A stretch of 64,000 nucleotides of DNA from REEB426 sp964551975 (lineage in GTDB: Bacteria > Actinomycetota > Actinomycetes > S36-B12): assembly GCA_964551975.1 (NCBI GenBank), contig CAZKFI010000001.1:1-64000 (forward strand). The letters are read 5' to 3'. The position numbers were made by a program, and so were the translations under genes. Below are positions 9,018 to 18,176 of the stretch, piece by piece (position 1 is the stretch's first letter; the number at the start of each line of letters is the position of its first letter). Under the pieces are notes generated by a model. That model did no database searches. It worked only from the letters and a program-made list of their open reading frames with translations, and was not told the origin of the DNA.

Positions 9018-9057
9018 GCGGTTGCATCACGCTACCCGTGATCAGCAGACTTCGGGT

Positions 9058-9894
9058 ATGCCGCAGGGATCCGTACTCGTCGTCAGTGCCACCGGATTAA
9101 GTAACGCAGTCGACGCAGCTGCCTGCATTGGTGCTGGCTTGGGCGTGCGCCAGGAACGGATTGGTCCTGCGGCCCTGGCTGCAGCACAGGATCCGTCGAC
9201 GATGGCGATCGTCGTGGATGCCGATGGCCGCGGGTTGGTGCCAGGTGCCGCACTGTCATTTTGTCGTCAGGTGCGCTCCTGCTCCCAACGTTGGCTCGTG
9301 CTCCTAGTCCCGCGCCTGGATGAAGCTGGCGAAATGATGGCCTGGTCAATCGGCGTGAACGACTACGTCAGCCGGGGTGGTGGCCCGCGTGCGTTGGCTG
9401 CACGCCTGCTGGTTCGGGTGGGGCAGGAACCTGTTGAGCGATCCTTCCTGGAAGGTGCACCGTTGGCTCGCAGTACGGGCAACTCACGACGGATGCGTCC
9501 GCAACTCCCGGTGGATCCACCAATGGGGTCCGTTGAGGTGGCCGCATACGGCCTCGACGAGCCGTTGAACTACGACAACCTGCTCCTAGATGGCCTATCG
9601 CGCATGGTGTACGTCAGTGGATCGCCGATTCACCTGACTCGCACGGAGTTTGACCTTTTGGCCATGCTGATGGCTCAGCCTCAGCGTGTGTTCACTCGAG
9701 CCGAACTCATCAAGGCCGTCTGGGGCGAGACATGGTTTGGTGACGATCACTTCGTAGAGACCCACGCGTCCCGCCTACGACGCAAGATCAGCGCCGCAGG
9801 CGGGCCGCGCATTGCCGCCGCCGTGCGCGGAGTTGGTTACCGTCTTGTCGACGGTATGACCATGCCGCGCCTAGTCGATATGCAAAGTGCCTAG
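9058..9894 (+). CDS. OmpR-type winged-helix regulator with degenerate receiver domain
   Basis: A 278-aa protein. Its C-terminal third is an OmpR/PhoB winged helix (HLTRTEFDLLAMLMAQPQRV, then a recognition region around THASRLRRKIS and RGVGYRLV). The N-terminal part has the length and strand pattern of a receiver (SVLVVSATG, MAIVVDADG), but it lacks the acidic pair after strand 1 and the Lys before the last helix, so phosphorylation by a kinase is doubtful. No sensor kinase gene is nearby. ATG 9058 begins just before the first strand. Probably an orphan atypical response regulator; its target is unknown. Confidence 0.8.
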   Translation: MPQGSVLVVSATGLSNAVDAAACIGAGLGVRQERIGPAALAAAQDPSTMAIVVDADGRGLVPGAALSFCRQVRSCSQRWLVLLVPRLDEAGEMMAWSIGVNDYVSRGGGPRALAARLLVRVGQEPVERSFLEGAPLARSTGNSRRMRPQLPVDPPMGSVEVAAYGLDEPLNYDNLLLDGLSRMVYVSGSPIHLTRTEFDLLAMLMAQPQRVFTRAELIKAVWGETWFGDDHFVETHASRLRRKISAAGGPRIAAAVRGVGYRLVDGMTMPRLVDMQSA

Positions 9895-9896
9895 GG

Positions 9897-10748
9897 TCAC
9901 CAACCCGCCGCACGCAGGACTGCTCGCTTGGTGAGCACGCGGGCCAGATGTTCGCGATAGTCCGCTTGGGCGTGAATATCGCTGGTAGGTCGACACCCCT
10001 GGGCGGCCAGATCCGCTGCTGAGGCAACTGCCTCTGCAGACGATGCACCAATCAATGCAGCCTCAACCGCGGATGCGCGCACGGGTGTCGGTCCCATGTT
10101 GGTCAGGGCCACCCGTGCTTCGGCGATGGAGGAGCCGTCCATCCGCACCGCCGCAGCCACTCCGACGATTGCCCAGGCCTGCGCCGTGCGATTGAACTTC
10201 TCGTAGTGCGAACCCCAGCCGGTGAACTTCGGGAAGGTCACCGACACCAGGATCTCGTCCTCGCCCACCGCGGTCGTGAAGTAGTCCACGAAGAAGTCCG
10301 CAGCGCCCACCGAACGTCGACCCGATGGACCGGCAATTGCGAAGGTTGCATCCAATGCCCGCGCCACTGCTGGTAGGTCACCTGCTGGATCGGCGTGCGC
10401 CAAAGACCCACCAAGGGTGCCGCGGTGCCGGATCGCTGGGTCGGCCACCGTTGCTGTCGCCTGGGCCAGCAACGGCACCGCACCCTTGACCACCGGGCTG
10501 GACATGACGGCGTGGTGCGTGGTCGACGCACCGATGGTCACCGACGATGCGTCCTCGGTAATGCCCACCATCTCGTCGACCTTGCTGCAGTCCACCAGGG
10601 TGGATGGACCAGCCAGCCGCAGCCGCAGCGCGGGCATCAGTGACTGGCCGCCGGCCAGGACCTTGGGCTCGTCACCGCCAGCAGCAAGTGCACGCACTGC
10701 CTCATCGACTGTCGAAGGTCGGACGTAATCGAATGCGACCGGGATCAT
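9897..10748 (-). CDS. coxM: Molybdenum hydroxylase FAD subunit (CoxM-type)
   Basis: A 283-aa FAD-binding subunit of the CO dehydrogenase/xanthine dehydrogenase family. It passes electrons from the iron-sulfur subunit to an acceptor. The two family FAD motifs are visible: AGGQSLMPALRLR near residue 32 and TLGGSLAHADPAGD near residue 105. Its ATG overlaps the coxL stop by 4 bp (ATGA), so the gene is translationally coupled as the last of a coxS-coxL-coxM operon on the minus strand. The plus-strand regulator gene ends 2 bp away (convergent). Confidence 0.9.
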   Translation of the reverse strand: MIPVAFDYVRPSTVDEAVRALAAGGDEPKVLAGGQSLMPALRLRLAGPSTLVDCSKVDEMVGITEDASSVTIGASTTHHAVMSSPVVKGAVPLLAQATATVADPAIRHRGTLGGSLAHADPAGDLPAVARALDATFAIAGPSGRRSVGAADFFVDYFTTAVGEDEILVSVTFPKFTGWGSHYEKFNRTAQAWAIVGVAAAVRMDGSSIAEARVALTNMGPTPVRASAVEAALIGASSAEAVASAADLAAQGCRPTSDIHAQADYREHLARVLTKRAVLRAAGW

Positions 10749-13114
10749 GCCGCACCTCCCTTTGCTGCCTGGATGGTTCGCCACACCGTCTGCGGTGTCG
10801 CAGGCATCGCGACGTCATTGACGCCGAGGTGCCGAACGGCATCGATGATGCCGTTGATGATTGCCGGCGTAGAGGCGATCGCACCGGCCTCGCCGACACC
10901 CTTGGTACCCAGGGGATGAGTCGTCGACGGAGTGACCGTCGTTGCGGTCTCGAAGCTGGGCAGATCCGCCGCACTCGGGATGAGGTAGTCGGCGAAACTG
11001 GCCGTCAGCAGGTTGCCATCAGCGTCGTACTCGGCCCCTTCGTATAGGGCCTGGCCAATGCCCTGGGCCACACCACCATGAACCTGACCCTCAACGATCA
11101 TCGGGTTCACCTGCACGCCCACGTCGTCGACGCAGACGTACTTGCGAATCTTGACCTTGCCGGTTTCGGTATCGACCTCCATCGCCGCAAGGTGAGTTCC
11201 GTGTGGGTAGGAGAAATCGTTCGGGTCGATCGTCGCCTCTGCCGACAGCGTGGGCTCCACGCCATCGGGCAGGTTGTGGGCGCTGAAAGCCTCGAAGGCC
11301 ACCGCACCCAGCGGCTGTGACTTCGTTGGATCACCCTTGACTCGGAACGCCCCATCGACAAACTCCAGGTCGGAGGCAGCACACTCCAGTTGATGGGCTG
11401 CGATGACCCGAGCCTTTTCGATAATGCGCTCGCAGGCCGCCTTGACGGCCTGACCCCCGACGGCCAGTGAACGTGAGCCGTAGGTATCCATTCCGTAGGG
11501 CGCACGTCCGGTATCGCCGTAGATGACCTCGATGTCCTCCACGGGCACACCCAGGATGCTGCTGGCGATCTGCGACCAGGCGGTTGCATGGCCCTGGCCG
11601 TGCGGTGACGTGCCGGTGACCACCTCGATCTTGCCGGTGGGCAGTGCGCGCACAGTGCAGTGCTCCCAGCCACCTGCCACGTACTTCAGTACGCCCAGGG
11701 TGCGGGAGGGAGCCAGACCGCACATCTCGGTGAAGGTAGAGATCCCGATACCGAGTTGCACCGGGTCATTGGCCTCACGTCGACGCTGCTGCTCGGCGCG
11801 AAGGCCGTCATAGTCGAACATGGCCAGTGCCTTCGCCGTCGCGGCTTCGTAGTTCCCGGTGTCATAGGTCAGACCTGCAACCGTCGTATACGGGAACTCG
11901 ACGTGAGTGATCCAGTTCTTTTGACGTAACTCCATTGGGTCCATGCCCAATTCGGCTGCGAGCTCATCGACGATGCGTTCGATCGCATAGGTGGCCTCCG
12001 GTCGACCGGCACCGCGATAGGCGTCGGTCGGCGTGGTGTTCGTGAAGACCCCGGTGCAGTGGAACTGATACGCGTCCATCTTGTAGATGGCCGGATACAT
12101 GAACATGCCGAGGAGTGGGATGCCTGGTGTGATGATCTGGAGATAGGCACCCATGTTCGCGTGCAGCGTGACCTTCAGGCCGAGGAATTTGCCATCCTTC
12201 GTGGCTGCCAATTCGATGTCCTGAATCTGGTCGCGACCATGGTGGGTTGCCACCATGTCCTCGCTGCGGGTCTCAGTCCACTTCACCGGACGACCAAGCT
12301 TGCGAGCCAACTGCGTGGCCAGAATCTCCTCGCGGTAGAACTGGAGCTTGCCACCGAACCCACCGCCGACATCGGGCGCAATCACTCGCAGGTTGTTCTC
12401 TGGAATTCCAGTGGACAGGGCTAGCAATACGCGCAGTACGTGCGGCACCTGCGTGGCCGACCAGATGGTCATTTCATCGGTCATGCCTAGCGGGGCGGCA
12501 ACGACCGCGCGCGGCTCCATGAAGGACGGAATCAAGCGCTGATTGATGAATCGACGCTTGACGATGACATCAGCCTTGGCTGCTGCATCGTCGTATCCAC
12601 CGCCCAGCGGGTAGTCGTAGCATCGGTTTGTACCCGCGCTGTCGTGCACCGTGGCACTACCTGGCTGCAGGGCGGCCTCCATGTCGATGACCGCAGGCAG
12701 TGGCTCGTAGTCGACCTCGATCGCTGCCAGCGCATCGGCCGCGTGGTACGCATCCGTCGCAACAACGACTGCGATGCAGTCACCAACGTGGCGGACCTTG
12801 TCGATGGCGAGTGCCGGGAAGGCGGGCATGACGATGTCGTCCGTCACCGGCCACACACAGGGCACTGCGGCATTCATGTCGCCAAGTTCCGCGGCTGAAT
12901 AGGCCGCTATGACGTTGGGCATCTTCAGGGCGCCTGAGATATCCACCTTCTTCAACTTCGCGTGCGCCATCGGGCTTCGCAGGATCGCCATATGCACGGT
13001 GCCCGGCAACTGAATGTTGTCGGTCCAGTTGGTCACACCATGCAGTAGGCGAGCATCCTCCTTGCGCTTAAGCGGACGGCCCAGTGCAGTTGGGCTCTCG
13101 GCTACTTCGGTCAC
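10745..13114 (-). CDS. coxL: Molybdenum hydroxylase large subunit, form II CoxL type
   Basis: The 789-aa catalytic subunit that binds molybdopterin cytosine dinucleotide. The active-site loop is AYRGAGR (residues about 365-371), the signature of form II CoxL; form I enzymes, proven CO oxidisers, have AYxCSFR. The family Mo-site Glu is present in KGVGEAGA near the C-terminus, and DVGGGFGGK is also present. The GTG at 13114 overlaps the coxS stop (GTGA), which fixes the start; an upstream ATG would run back through coxS. The substrate is open: form II proteins oxidise CO poorly if at all, and may act on an aldehyde, purine or other heterocycle. Confidence 0.9.
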   Translation of the reverse strand: MTEVAESPTALGRPLKRKEDARLLHGVTNWTDNIQLPGTVHMAILRSPMAHAKLKKVDISGALKMPNVIAAYSAAELGDMNAAVPCVWPVTDDIVMPAFPALAIDKVRHVGDCIAVVVATDAYHAADALAAIEVDYEPLPAVIDMEAALQPGSATVHDSAGTNRCYDYPLGGGYDDAAAKADVIVKRRFINQRLIPSFMEPRAVVAAPLGMTDEMTIWSATQVPHVLRVLLALSTGIPENNLRVIAPDVGGGFGGKLQFYREEILATQLARKLGRPVKWTETRSEDMVATHHGRDQIQDIELAATKDGKFLGLKVTLHANMGAYLQIITPGIPLLGMFMYPAIYKMDAYQFHCTGVFTNTTPTDAYRGAGRPEATYAIERIVDELAAELGMDPMELRQKNWITHVEFPYTTVAGLTYDTGNYEAATAKALAMFDYDGLRAEQQRRREANDPVQLGIGISTFTEMCGLAPSRTLGVLKYVAGGWEHCTVRALPTGKIEVVTGTSPHGQGHATAWSQIASSILGVPVEDIEVIYGDTGRAPYGMDTYGSRSLAVGGQAVKAACERIIEKARVIAAHQLECAASDLEFVDGAFRVKGDPTKSQPLGAVAFEAFSAHNLPDGVEPTLSAEATIDPNDFSYPHGTHLAAMEVDTETGKVKIRKYVCVDDVGVQVNPMIVEGQVHGGVAQGIGQALYEGAEYDADGNLLTASFADYLIPSAADLPSFETATTVTPSTTHPLGTKGVGEAGAIASTPAIINGIIDAVRHLGVNDVAMPATPQTVWRTIQAAKGGAA

Positions 13115-13587
13115 TTCGACGCACCCCCCATCAGGGTCGCAGCATGCTGAACGGACTTGACGATGTTGTGGTAGCCCGTGCACCGGCAGAGGTTGCCCTC
13201 CAGCCCTTCACGGATCTCGGTCTCGGTTGGGTTGGGATTCTCCGAGAGCAAATCCACCGTTGCCATCACCATGCCTGGAGTGCAGTAACCACACTGCAGC
13301 CCGTGGCACTCCTTGAATGCGGTCTGCACCGGATGCCATTCATCTCCGGTGGCAAGCCCTTGGATAGTGGTGATGTCGCAGCCGTCGGCCTGAACGGCCA
13401 GCATGCTGCAGGATTTCACGCTGCGACCATCGACCAGGACGGTGCAGGCACCGCAATTCGAGGTATCGCAGCCCACCACCGTTCCCACTCGACCTAGGTC
13501 TTGGCGGAGGTAGTGGACCAGGAGCTTTCTGGGCTCCACGTCGCTGGTGTAACTGGTTCCGTCGACAGTGACGGTGATCTGTGCCAT
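13111..13587 (-). CDS. coxS: Molybdenum hydroxylase [2Fe-2S] subunit (CoxS-type)
   Basis: A 158-aa iron-sulfur subunit. The plant-type ferredoxin cluster ligands are in GCDTSNCGACTVLVDG with a further Cys in KSCSML, and the second cluster in LQCGYCTPGM and NLCRCTGY, as in all CoxS/XdhC-type proteins. It is the first gene of the coxS-coxL-coxM operon. The 164-bp region upstream holds the promoter of this operon and the start of the divergent dispanin-like gene. Confidence 0.93.
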   Translation of the reverse strand: MAQITVTVDGTSYTSDVEPRKLLVHYLRQDLGRVGTVVGCDTSNCGACTVLVDGRSVKSCSMLAVQADGCDITTIQGLATGDEWHPVQTAFKECHGLQCGYCTPGMVMATVDLLSENPNPTETEIREGLEGNLCRCTGYHNIVKSVQHAATLMGGASK

Positions 13588-13751
13588 GGCGGCCTCCCGC
13601 GTCGGATGCGGTCCGAGCGTCGAAGCAGGCTGACGCCCGGCGTGGTGATACTGCTCACAGTAGGGCGCCGTGCGGACCGGCGGGATGCTTTTTCCAAGAT
13701 CATCAATGGTGCGCCCGGATTGTCACCGCCGTGCTCGGCTAGGGTGCTTCG

Positions 13752-14012
13752 ATGCCTGACTCGGCCAGGATTCCCGCTACTCCCTGGCCCTGGATCATCC
13801 TCAGCACGATGCTCTGCTTCCTCCCCCTCGGGCTGGTCGCCCTCGGTTTCGGGATTCGCGCCGACCGGGCTCGCCAGGCGGGTGATCTGGATCGTTGTCG
13901 CCGGTCCGTTCGTGCCTGCCGCGGATGGGTGATCGCCGCGGTCAGCGTCGGTCTGGTGATCGACGCGATCATCGCGGTAACGCTGCTGCTGCTGGGAGCA
14001 TTTCCGCGCTGA
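13752..14012 (+). CDS. CD225/dispanin-like small membrane protein
   Basis: An 86-aa protein with two hydrophobic segments (about residues 12-36 and 58-82). They are joined by a charged loop, RADRARQAGDLDRCRRSVRA, typical of the CD225/dispanin (interferon-induced transmembrane) family, whose bacterial members have the same short two-helix plan. The function in bacteria is unknown. It stands alone between the divergent cox operon and guaA, 34 bp before guaA. Confidence 0.7.
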   Translation: MPDSARIPATPWPWIILSTMLCFLPLGLVALGFGIRADRARQAGDLDRCRRSVRACRGWVIAAVSVGLVIDAIIAVTLLLLGAFPR

Positions 14013-14046
14013 TCCCGGTGCGGGCAGTGCGCCCTAGGCTTGCCGC

Positions 14047-15624
14047 GTGACAGACCAGGCGCCGGCGGGAACGGGATCGCATCCGACCGTGCTGGTCGTG
14101 GATTTTGGCGCCCAGTACGCCCAATTAATCGCACGTCGCGTCCGCGAGGCCCACGTCTATTCGGAGATCGTTCCGCACACCATCGACGCGGGCGCCGTCC
14201 AGGCCCGTCAACCGGCAGCCATCATTCTTAGCGGTGGTCCTGCCAGTGTCTACGAACCTGGTGCTCCGAGCCTGGATCCGGCCATCCTGGAACTTGGGGT
14301 TCCGGTCCTGGGAATCTGCTACGGGTTCCAGGCCATGGCGCAGGCGCTGGGCGGCACGGTGGCACAAACCGGACTACGCGAGTTCGGCGGCACATCCATC
14401 ACCCTGACGCAGCCGGGGCGCCTGCTCCAGGACCTGCCCGAGCAGCAGCAGGTGTGGATGTCGCACGGTGACTGCGTCACGGTGGCCCCCGAGGGATTCC
14501 AGGTGAGCGCCACCTCAGCGGGAGCGCCGGTTGCGGCCTTCGAGCACCCCGAGCGCTGCCTGGCCGGAGTTCAGTTTCACCCCGAGGTGGTGCACACCGC
14601 GCATGGTCAGCAGGTGCTGCGTAACTTCCTCTACGAGATCGCCGGCATTCCTGCTGATTGGGATATGCGTTCGGTGATCGATGAGCAGGTCGCGGCGATT
14701 CGCAGGCAGGTTGGCGACGGCCGGGCGATCTGTGGACTCTCCGGCGGGGTGGATTCCGCGGTGGCGGCCGGACTGGTGCAGCGGGCGATCGGTGATCGGC
14801 TGACCTGTGTCTTCGTCGACCATGGTCTGCTGCGCGCCGACGAGCGAGCTCAGGTCGAGCGCGACTTCGTCGAAGCGACCGGTGCTCGCCTGGTCGTGGT
14901 GGACGCAGCCGAACGCTTCCTCGCCGCGCTGGCAGGGGTCACCGACCCGGAAACCAAGCGCAAGGAAATTGGGCGCCTCTTCATTCGGGTGTTCGAGGAG
15001 GCGGTGGAATCGTTGGCGGGTGGACAGGAGCCCGCCCGGTTTCTGGTGCAGGGCACCCTGTATCCGGACGTGGTGGAGTCCGGCGGCGGTGCTGGAGCGG
15101 CCACCATCAAGAGCCACCACAACGTAGGGGGCCTGCCCGCCGATATGCGTCTGGAACTGGTCGAACCACTGCGGCGGCTGTTCAAGGACGAGGTTCGTCA
15201 GGTGGGGCGGCAGCTGGGACTGCCTGAGGTCATCGTCGAGCGTCATCCATTCCCCGGGCCCGGCCTGGCGATCCGCATCGTGGGTGCGGTGGATGCTGAG
15301 CGCCTGGCCATCCTGCGGGCCGCGGATGCGATTGCTCGCCACGAGTTGACCGAAGCTGGGCTCGATTCAGCCGTCTGGCAGTTCCCGGTGGTGCTGCTCG
15401 CCGATGTCCGCTCCGTTGGCGTCCAGGGAGATGGGCGAACCTACGGTCATCCCATCGTCCTGCGTCCGGTCTCCTCCGAGGACGCGATGACGGCCGACTG
15501 GTCGCGACTCCCCTACGAAGCAATCGCCAGGATTTCAACCCGGATCACCAACGAAGTTCCCCAGGTCAACCGCGTCGTGCTCGACGTCACCAGCAAACCG
15601 CCAGGCACCATCGAGTGGGAGTAG
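14047..15624 (+). CDS. guaA: GMP synthase (glutamine-hydrolysing)
   Basis: Converts XMP to GMP using ATP and glutamine. The 525-aa protein has an N-terminal class I glutamine amidotransferase ([16 protein letters not shown]; nucleophile Cys in LGICYGFQA; His and Glu in GVQFHPEV), then the ATP pyrophosphatase P-loop SGGVDSAV, and the C-terminal dimerisation domain ending TIEWE. It starts with GTG. It follows guaB/guaB3 on the same strand, about 9 kb downstream. The active site is complete. Confidence 0.97.
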   Translation: MTDQAPAGTGSHPTVLVVDFGAQYAQLIARRVREAHVYSEIVPHTIDAGAVQARQPAAIILSGGPASVYEPGAPSLDPAILELGVPVLGICYGFQAMAQALGGTVAQTGLREFGGTSITLTQPGRLLQDLPEQQQVWMSHGDCVTVAPEGFQVSATSAGAPVAAFEHPERCLAGVQFHPEVVHTAHGQQVLRNFLYEIAGIPADWDMRSVIDEQVAAIRRQVGDGRAICGLSGGVDSAVAAGLVQRAIGDRLTCVFVDHGLLRADERAQVERDFVEATGARLVVVDAAERFLAALAGVTDPETKRKEIGRLFIRVFEEAVESLAGGQEPARFLVQGTLYPDVVESGGGAGAATIKSHHNVGGLPADMRLELVEPLRRLFKDEVRQVGRQLGLPEVIVERHPFPGPGLAIRIVGAVDAERLAILRAADAIARHELTEAGLDSAVWQFPVVLLADVRSVGVQGDGRTYGHPIVLRPVSSEDAMTADWSRLPYEAIARISTRITNEVPQVNRVVLDVTSKPPGTIEWE

Positions 15625-15658
15625 GTCGCTCGGGGCGGTCGCCTGATTGGATGCAGGT

Positions 15659-16009
15659 ATGAGCATCGTTTACGACATCCTCGTACTCCTGCACTTCATC
15701 GGCCTAGCGAGCCTGCTGGGCGGATTCATCGTGCAGATGCGCTCTGCGGACAAGGGCGTCAACGCGGCTATGTTCCATGGCGCACTCACCCAGCTGGTGA
15801 CTGGCCTGGCCATGGTCGGATTGGCTGAATCCGGTGCGGTGGACGAGCCCCTGGACATGACCAAGATCACGGTGAAGTTGGTCGTCGTCCTGGTGATCAC
15901 CGTGCTGGCGTTCATTGGGCGGCGGCGCCAGCCTCCGCAGGTGGCCCTGTGGGGGATCATCGGTGGACTCACCTTGGCCAACGTCGTGATTGCCATCTTC
16001 TGGAAGTAG
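15659..16009 (+). CDS. Conserved integral membrane protein (about 116 aa)
   Basis: A 116-aa very hydrophobic protein with four probable membrane segments: residues 4-24, about 42-60, about 68-86 and about 94-114. No catalytic motif is visible. Short proteins of this kind are often found near guaA in actinobacteria, and the function is not known. ATG 15659 is preferred over an in-frame TTG at 15647 because the first helix begins right after it. A strong hairpin follows the gene. Confidence 0.7.
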   Translation: MSIVYDILVLLHFIGLASLLGGFIVQMRSADKGVNAAMFHGALTQLVTGLAMVGLAESGAVDEPLDMTKITVKLVVVLVITVLAFIGRRRQPPQVALWGIIGGLTLANVVIAIFWK

Positions 16010-16032
16010 GCGCTCGCTGAGCCTGGCTAGAT

Positions 16033-16073
16033 CGTCTGGCTGTCAGATTGTCGGACAATCCGACAGCCAGACG
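16033..16073. terminator. Long hairpin, bidirectional terminator between convergent genes
   Basis: An inverted repeat with 12-bp outer arms (CGTCTGGCTGTC), one mismatch, 6-bp inner arms and a 3-nt loop lies between the ends of the membrane protein gene and the convergent osmC gene. No T-tract follows on either strand. Its length and position support termination of both transcripts. Confidence 0.7.
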
Positions 16074-16132
16074 CATGACCTACTGAAGAACCGGCTTACT
16101 GCCGAACCGACCTACTGTGAAATCAGCCTGCG

Positions 16133-16564
16133 TCAGACCAGGGCCGCGTCCAGCGTGATCTCCGCGCTGGCATAGAGCTTGGATACGGGGCAGGTGGCCT
16201 TGGCCTTTTCGGCCAGTGCCACGAAGGTGTCTTCGGACATTCCGGGCACGGTGGCCCGACAGGTGAGATCGATTCGGTCAATCCAAAACCCGTCGGCCTT
16301 CTGCACCAGGTGCACCACGGCATCGGTGTCCACGACGACCCCGCTCATGTCCTGGCCGGTTTCCTCGATCAGGTTGGAAATGGACATCGAGAAACACCCA
16401 GCGTGCGCGGCCCCGACCATCTGTTCGGGATTGGTGCCCGCCTCTTCCATCACCCGGGCATTGAGGGTGTAGCCGATCACCGGGCCACTGGCGCCCAGGC
16501 GCATAGTGCCGGTTCCGGTTGGCAGGGAGCCCTGCCACTGTGCATGTGCGCGATGTTTGCTCAT
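16133..16564 (-). CDS. OsmC-type peroxiredoxin
   Basis: A 143-aa cytoplasmic thiol peroxidase of the OsmC/Ohr superfamily that reduces organic hydroperoxides. The two redox Cys are in GAAHAGCFSMSIS and KATCPVSKLY, the usual spacing; the N-terminal pattern AQWQGSLPTGTGTMRLG is OsmC-like rather than Ohr-like. It is transcribed towards the hairpin at 16033-16073. The divergent bicupin gene begins about 50 bp from its start codon, so the two share a promoter region. Confidence 0.9.
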   Translation of the reverse strand: MSKHRAHAQWQGSLPTGTGTMRLGASGPVIGYTLNARVMEEAGTNPEQMVGAAHAGCFSMSISNLIEETGQDMSGVVVDTDAVVHLVQKADGFWIDRIDLTCRATVPGMSEDTFVALAEKAKATCPVSKLYASAEITLDAALV

Positions 16565-16615
16565 CGCTGAACCCTAGGCTGAGGCGCCGACGGCTGAAAA
16601 GGAAGGGTGATCGCG

Positions 16616-17440
16616 ATGTCGAACTCGGCCTCGAATGCGGCGCAACCAGGCAGGGTCGTGACCGACGACGATGTCCCTGCGCAGCTGATCGCCGGCGCTC
16701 AATGGCGCGATCTGATCAATCCGCAGTGGTACGCCGAGCCCATGCAGCTGCGCTCGGTGCATCTGCCGGCAGGCGGCTCTTCGGTGAACAGCGACGCTCA
16801 CCCGGACCATGACGAGTATTGGTACCTCTTGGAAGGCTCCGGCCGGGTCCGACTCGGTACGGGTGCCGCGCCGGGAGAACCGATTGCTGCCGGGACCGCA
16901 GTCCAGATCCCGGCCGGGCTGGCTTGGGAACTGACCTGTGAGGAACCCATCTGGCTGCTGAGTTTTCTCGTTCCCGCGCCGGTAACGCCCTACGCCCAGG
17001 CACTGGCCAAACCGGTGGGCCAGGTCAGCCACATCTCAGCCCTCGGCCAACAGGCAGCCGAGTCCGCGACCTCGGACCGTCAGTACGAGGTGCTCTTCGA
17101 TGCCAAGCGCGGCAGCCGCGGGGCCACCATGTTCGTCGGATTCATCCCCACCTCAGGTGCGCCTGAGCACTACCACCTCTACGACGAGATCTGCGTCATC
17201 GTTCGCGGATCGGGCGTGCTGCACACGACCGGACTCCGCCAGCCCATTGGCGTGGGCAGTGCCTTCCACGTTGCCCCCAGACTGCTGCATGCCTTGGAGA
17301 ACCCCAACCCTGAGGACCTCTGGGTGCTCGGAGTATTCCGCCCCGAGGGTTCTGCGGCCGCCGCCTACTACCCCGATGGCCGACCGGCTCCGAACAACGA
17401 ACCCGAGTCTGAGATCCTGAGCCCGCTCGCTAGGCGGTAG
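16616..17440 (+). CDS. Bicupin domain protein
   Basis: A 274-aa protein with two cupin beta-barrels. The first has HPDHDEYWYLLEGSGRVRLG (about residues 60-85) and the second EHYHLYDEICVIVRGSG (about residues 180-200), each with the His/Glu pattern of a metal site. Function is not defined by family alone; bicupins include dioxygenases, isomerases and storage-type proteins. ATG 16616 is chosen because AAGGAAGGG lies about 9 bp upstream; a GTG at 16607 is possible. The 3' end overlaps the convergent PIG-L gene by 11 bp. Confidence 0.8.
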   Translation: MSNSASNAAQPGRVVTDDDVPAQLIAGAQWRDLINPQWYAEPMQLRSVHLPAGGSSVNSDAHPDHDEYWYLLEGSGRVRLGTGAAPGEPIAAGTAVQIPAGLAWELTCEEPIWLLSFLVPAPVTPYAQALAKPVGQVSHISALGQQAAESATSDRQYEVLFDAKRGSRGATMFVGFIPTSGAPEHYHLYDEICVIVRGSGVLHTTGLRQPIGVGSAFHVAPRLLHALENPNPEDLWVLGVFRPEGSAAAAYYPDGRPAPNNEPESEILSPLARR

Positions 17441-18176
17441 TGACCACCTTGAAGGTCTCCGCCAGCCGACCCTCCGGCAGCCCTCCGGCCTCAGCGATCA
17501 GCTGGCCCCAGCTGCGCACCATGCCCGGCATGTCCTCCATGTGATCGACCTGGCTGTGGTGGCACTGCAGGGCCTGGATCTTGCGATCGAAGGTTGCGGT
17601 GACATCCACATAGTGATCGGGAGTCGGGGTACCCATCACCCACACCTCGGGCACGGTCCAGGCCTCGAGCCCTTCGTCGGCCAGCAGCGACGGGTGGGCA
17701 AAGGGGTTGCGTGCATCCGGATATACCGCCTGAATGGCGGCCTCACCGGCCGCCATGTGGTCTGGGTGCGAGGCATAGATACGTGACCAGTTGCGATCGG
17801 GGGACTGGATGAGCATTCGCTCGGGACGCACCTGACGAATGACGCGGCTGATGTCCCGGCGAAGTTCGTGGCTGACCGTGAGTTCGCCATCGCGGTAGCC
17901 GAGAAACCGGATATCGGTCACCCCGAGGGCAGCGCCGGCGGCTGTTTGCTCAGCACGGCGAATGCCCGGAATGTCCGATCGTGGGACCGTGGGATCTGCG
18001 CCACCGGCGTCTCCGTCGGTCACGATGCAGTAGGTCACGGTGATTCCCGCGTCGGTCCAGCCGGCCACGGTGCCGCCGGCCCCGAAATCCACGTCATCGG
18101 GATGGGCGGTGACGACCAGAATCCGATGAATCTCGTTTGTCACTTGTGCCACATCAGTCCCAACGGTAGCGGTCAT
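17430..18176 (-). CDS. PIG-L family deacetylase
   Basis: A 248-aa zinc-dependent N-acetylglucosamine deacetylase-like protein (LmbE/PIG-L). The metal motif is TAHPDDVDFGAGGT, where H and DD bind zinc, and the second His is in SHPDHMAAG. Family members include MshB and Mca of mycothiol metabolism, but this shorter protein belongs to the general LmbE-like group; a sugar-amide or conjugate substrate is likely. Its ATG overlaps the divergent ATG of the next gene in a shared CATG, so one of the two starts may lie further in. GTG 18143 is an alternative for this gene. Confidence 0.85.
   Translation of the reverse strand: MTATVGTDVAQVTNEIHRILVVTAHPDDVDFGAGGTVAGWTDAGITVTYCIVTDGDAGGADPTVPRSDIPGIRRAEQTAAGAALGVTDIRFLGYRDGELTVSHELRRDISRVIRQVRPERMLIQSPDRNWSRIYASHPDHMAAGEAAIQAVYPDARNPFAHPSLLADEGLEAWTVPEVWVMGTPTPDHYVDVTATFDRKIQALQCHHSQVDHMEDMPGMVRSWGQLIAEAGGLPEGRLAETFKVVTTA

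Noticed and set aside
9026..9042. ATCACG-N5-CGTGAT inverted repeat before the response regulator
   Set aside because: Six-base arms are expected many times by chance in 64 kb; no supporting promoter element.
10745..13587. True carbon monoxide dehydrogenase
   Set aside because: The active-site loop is AYRGAGR (form II), not the AYxCSFR of form I CO dehydrogenases.
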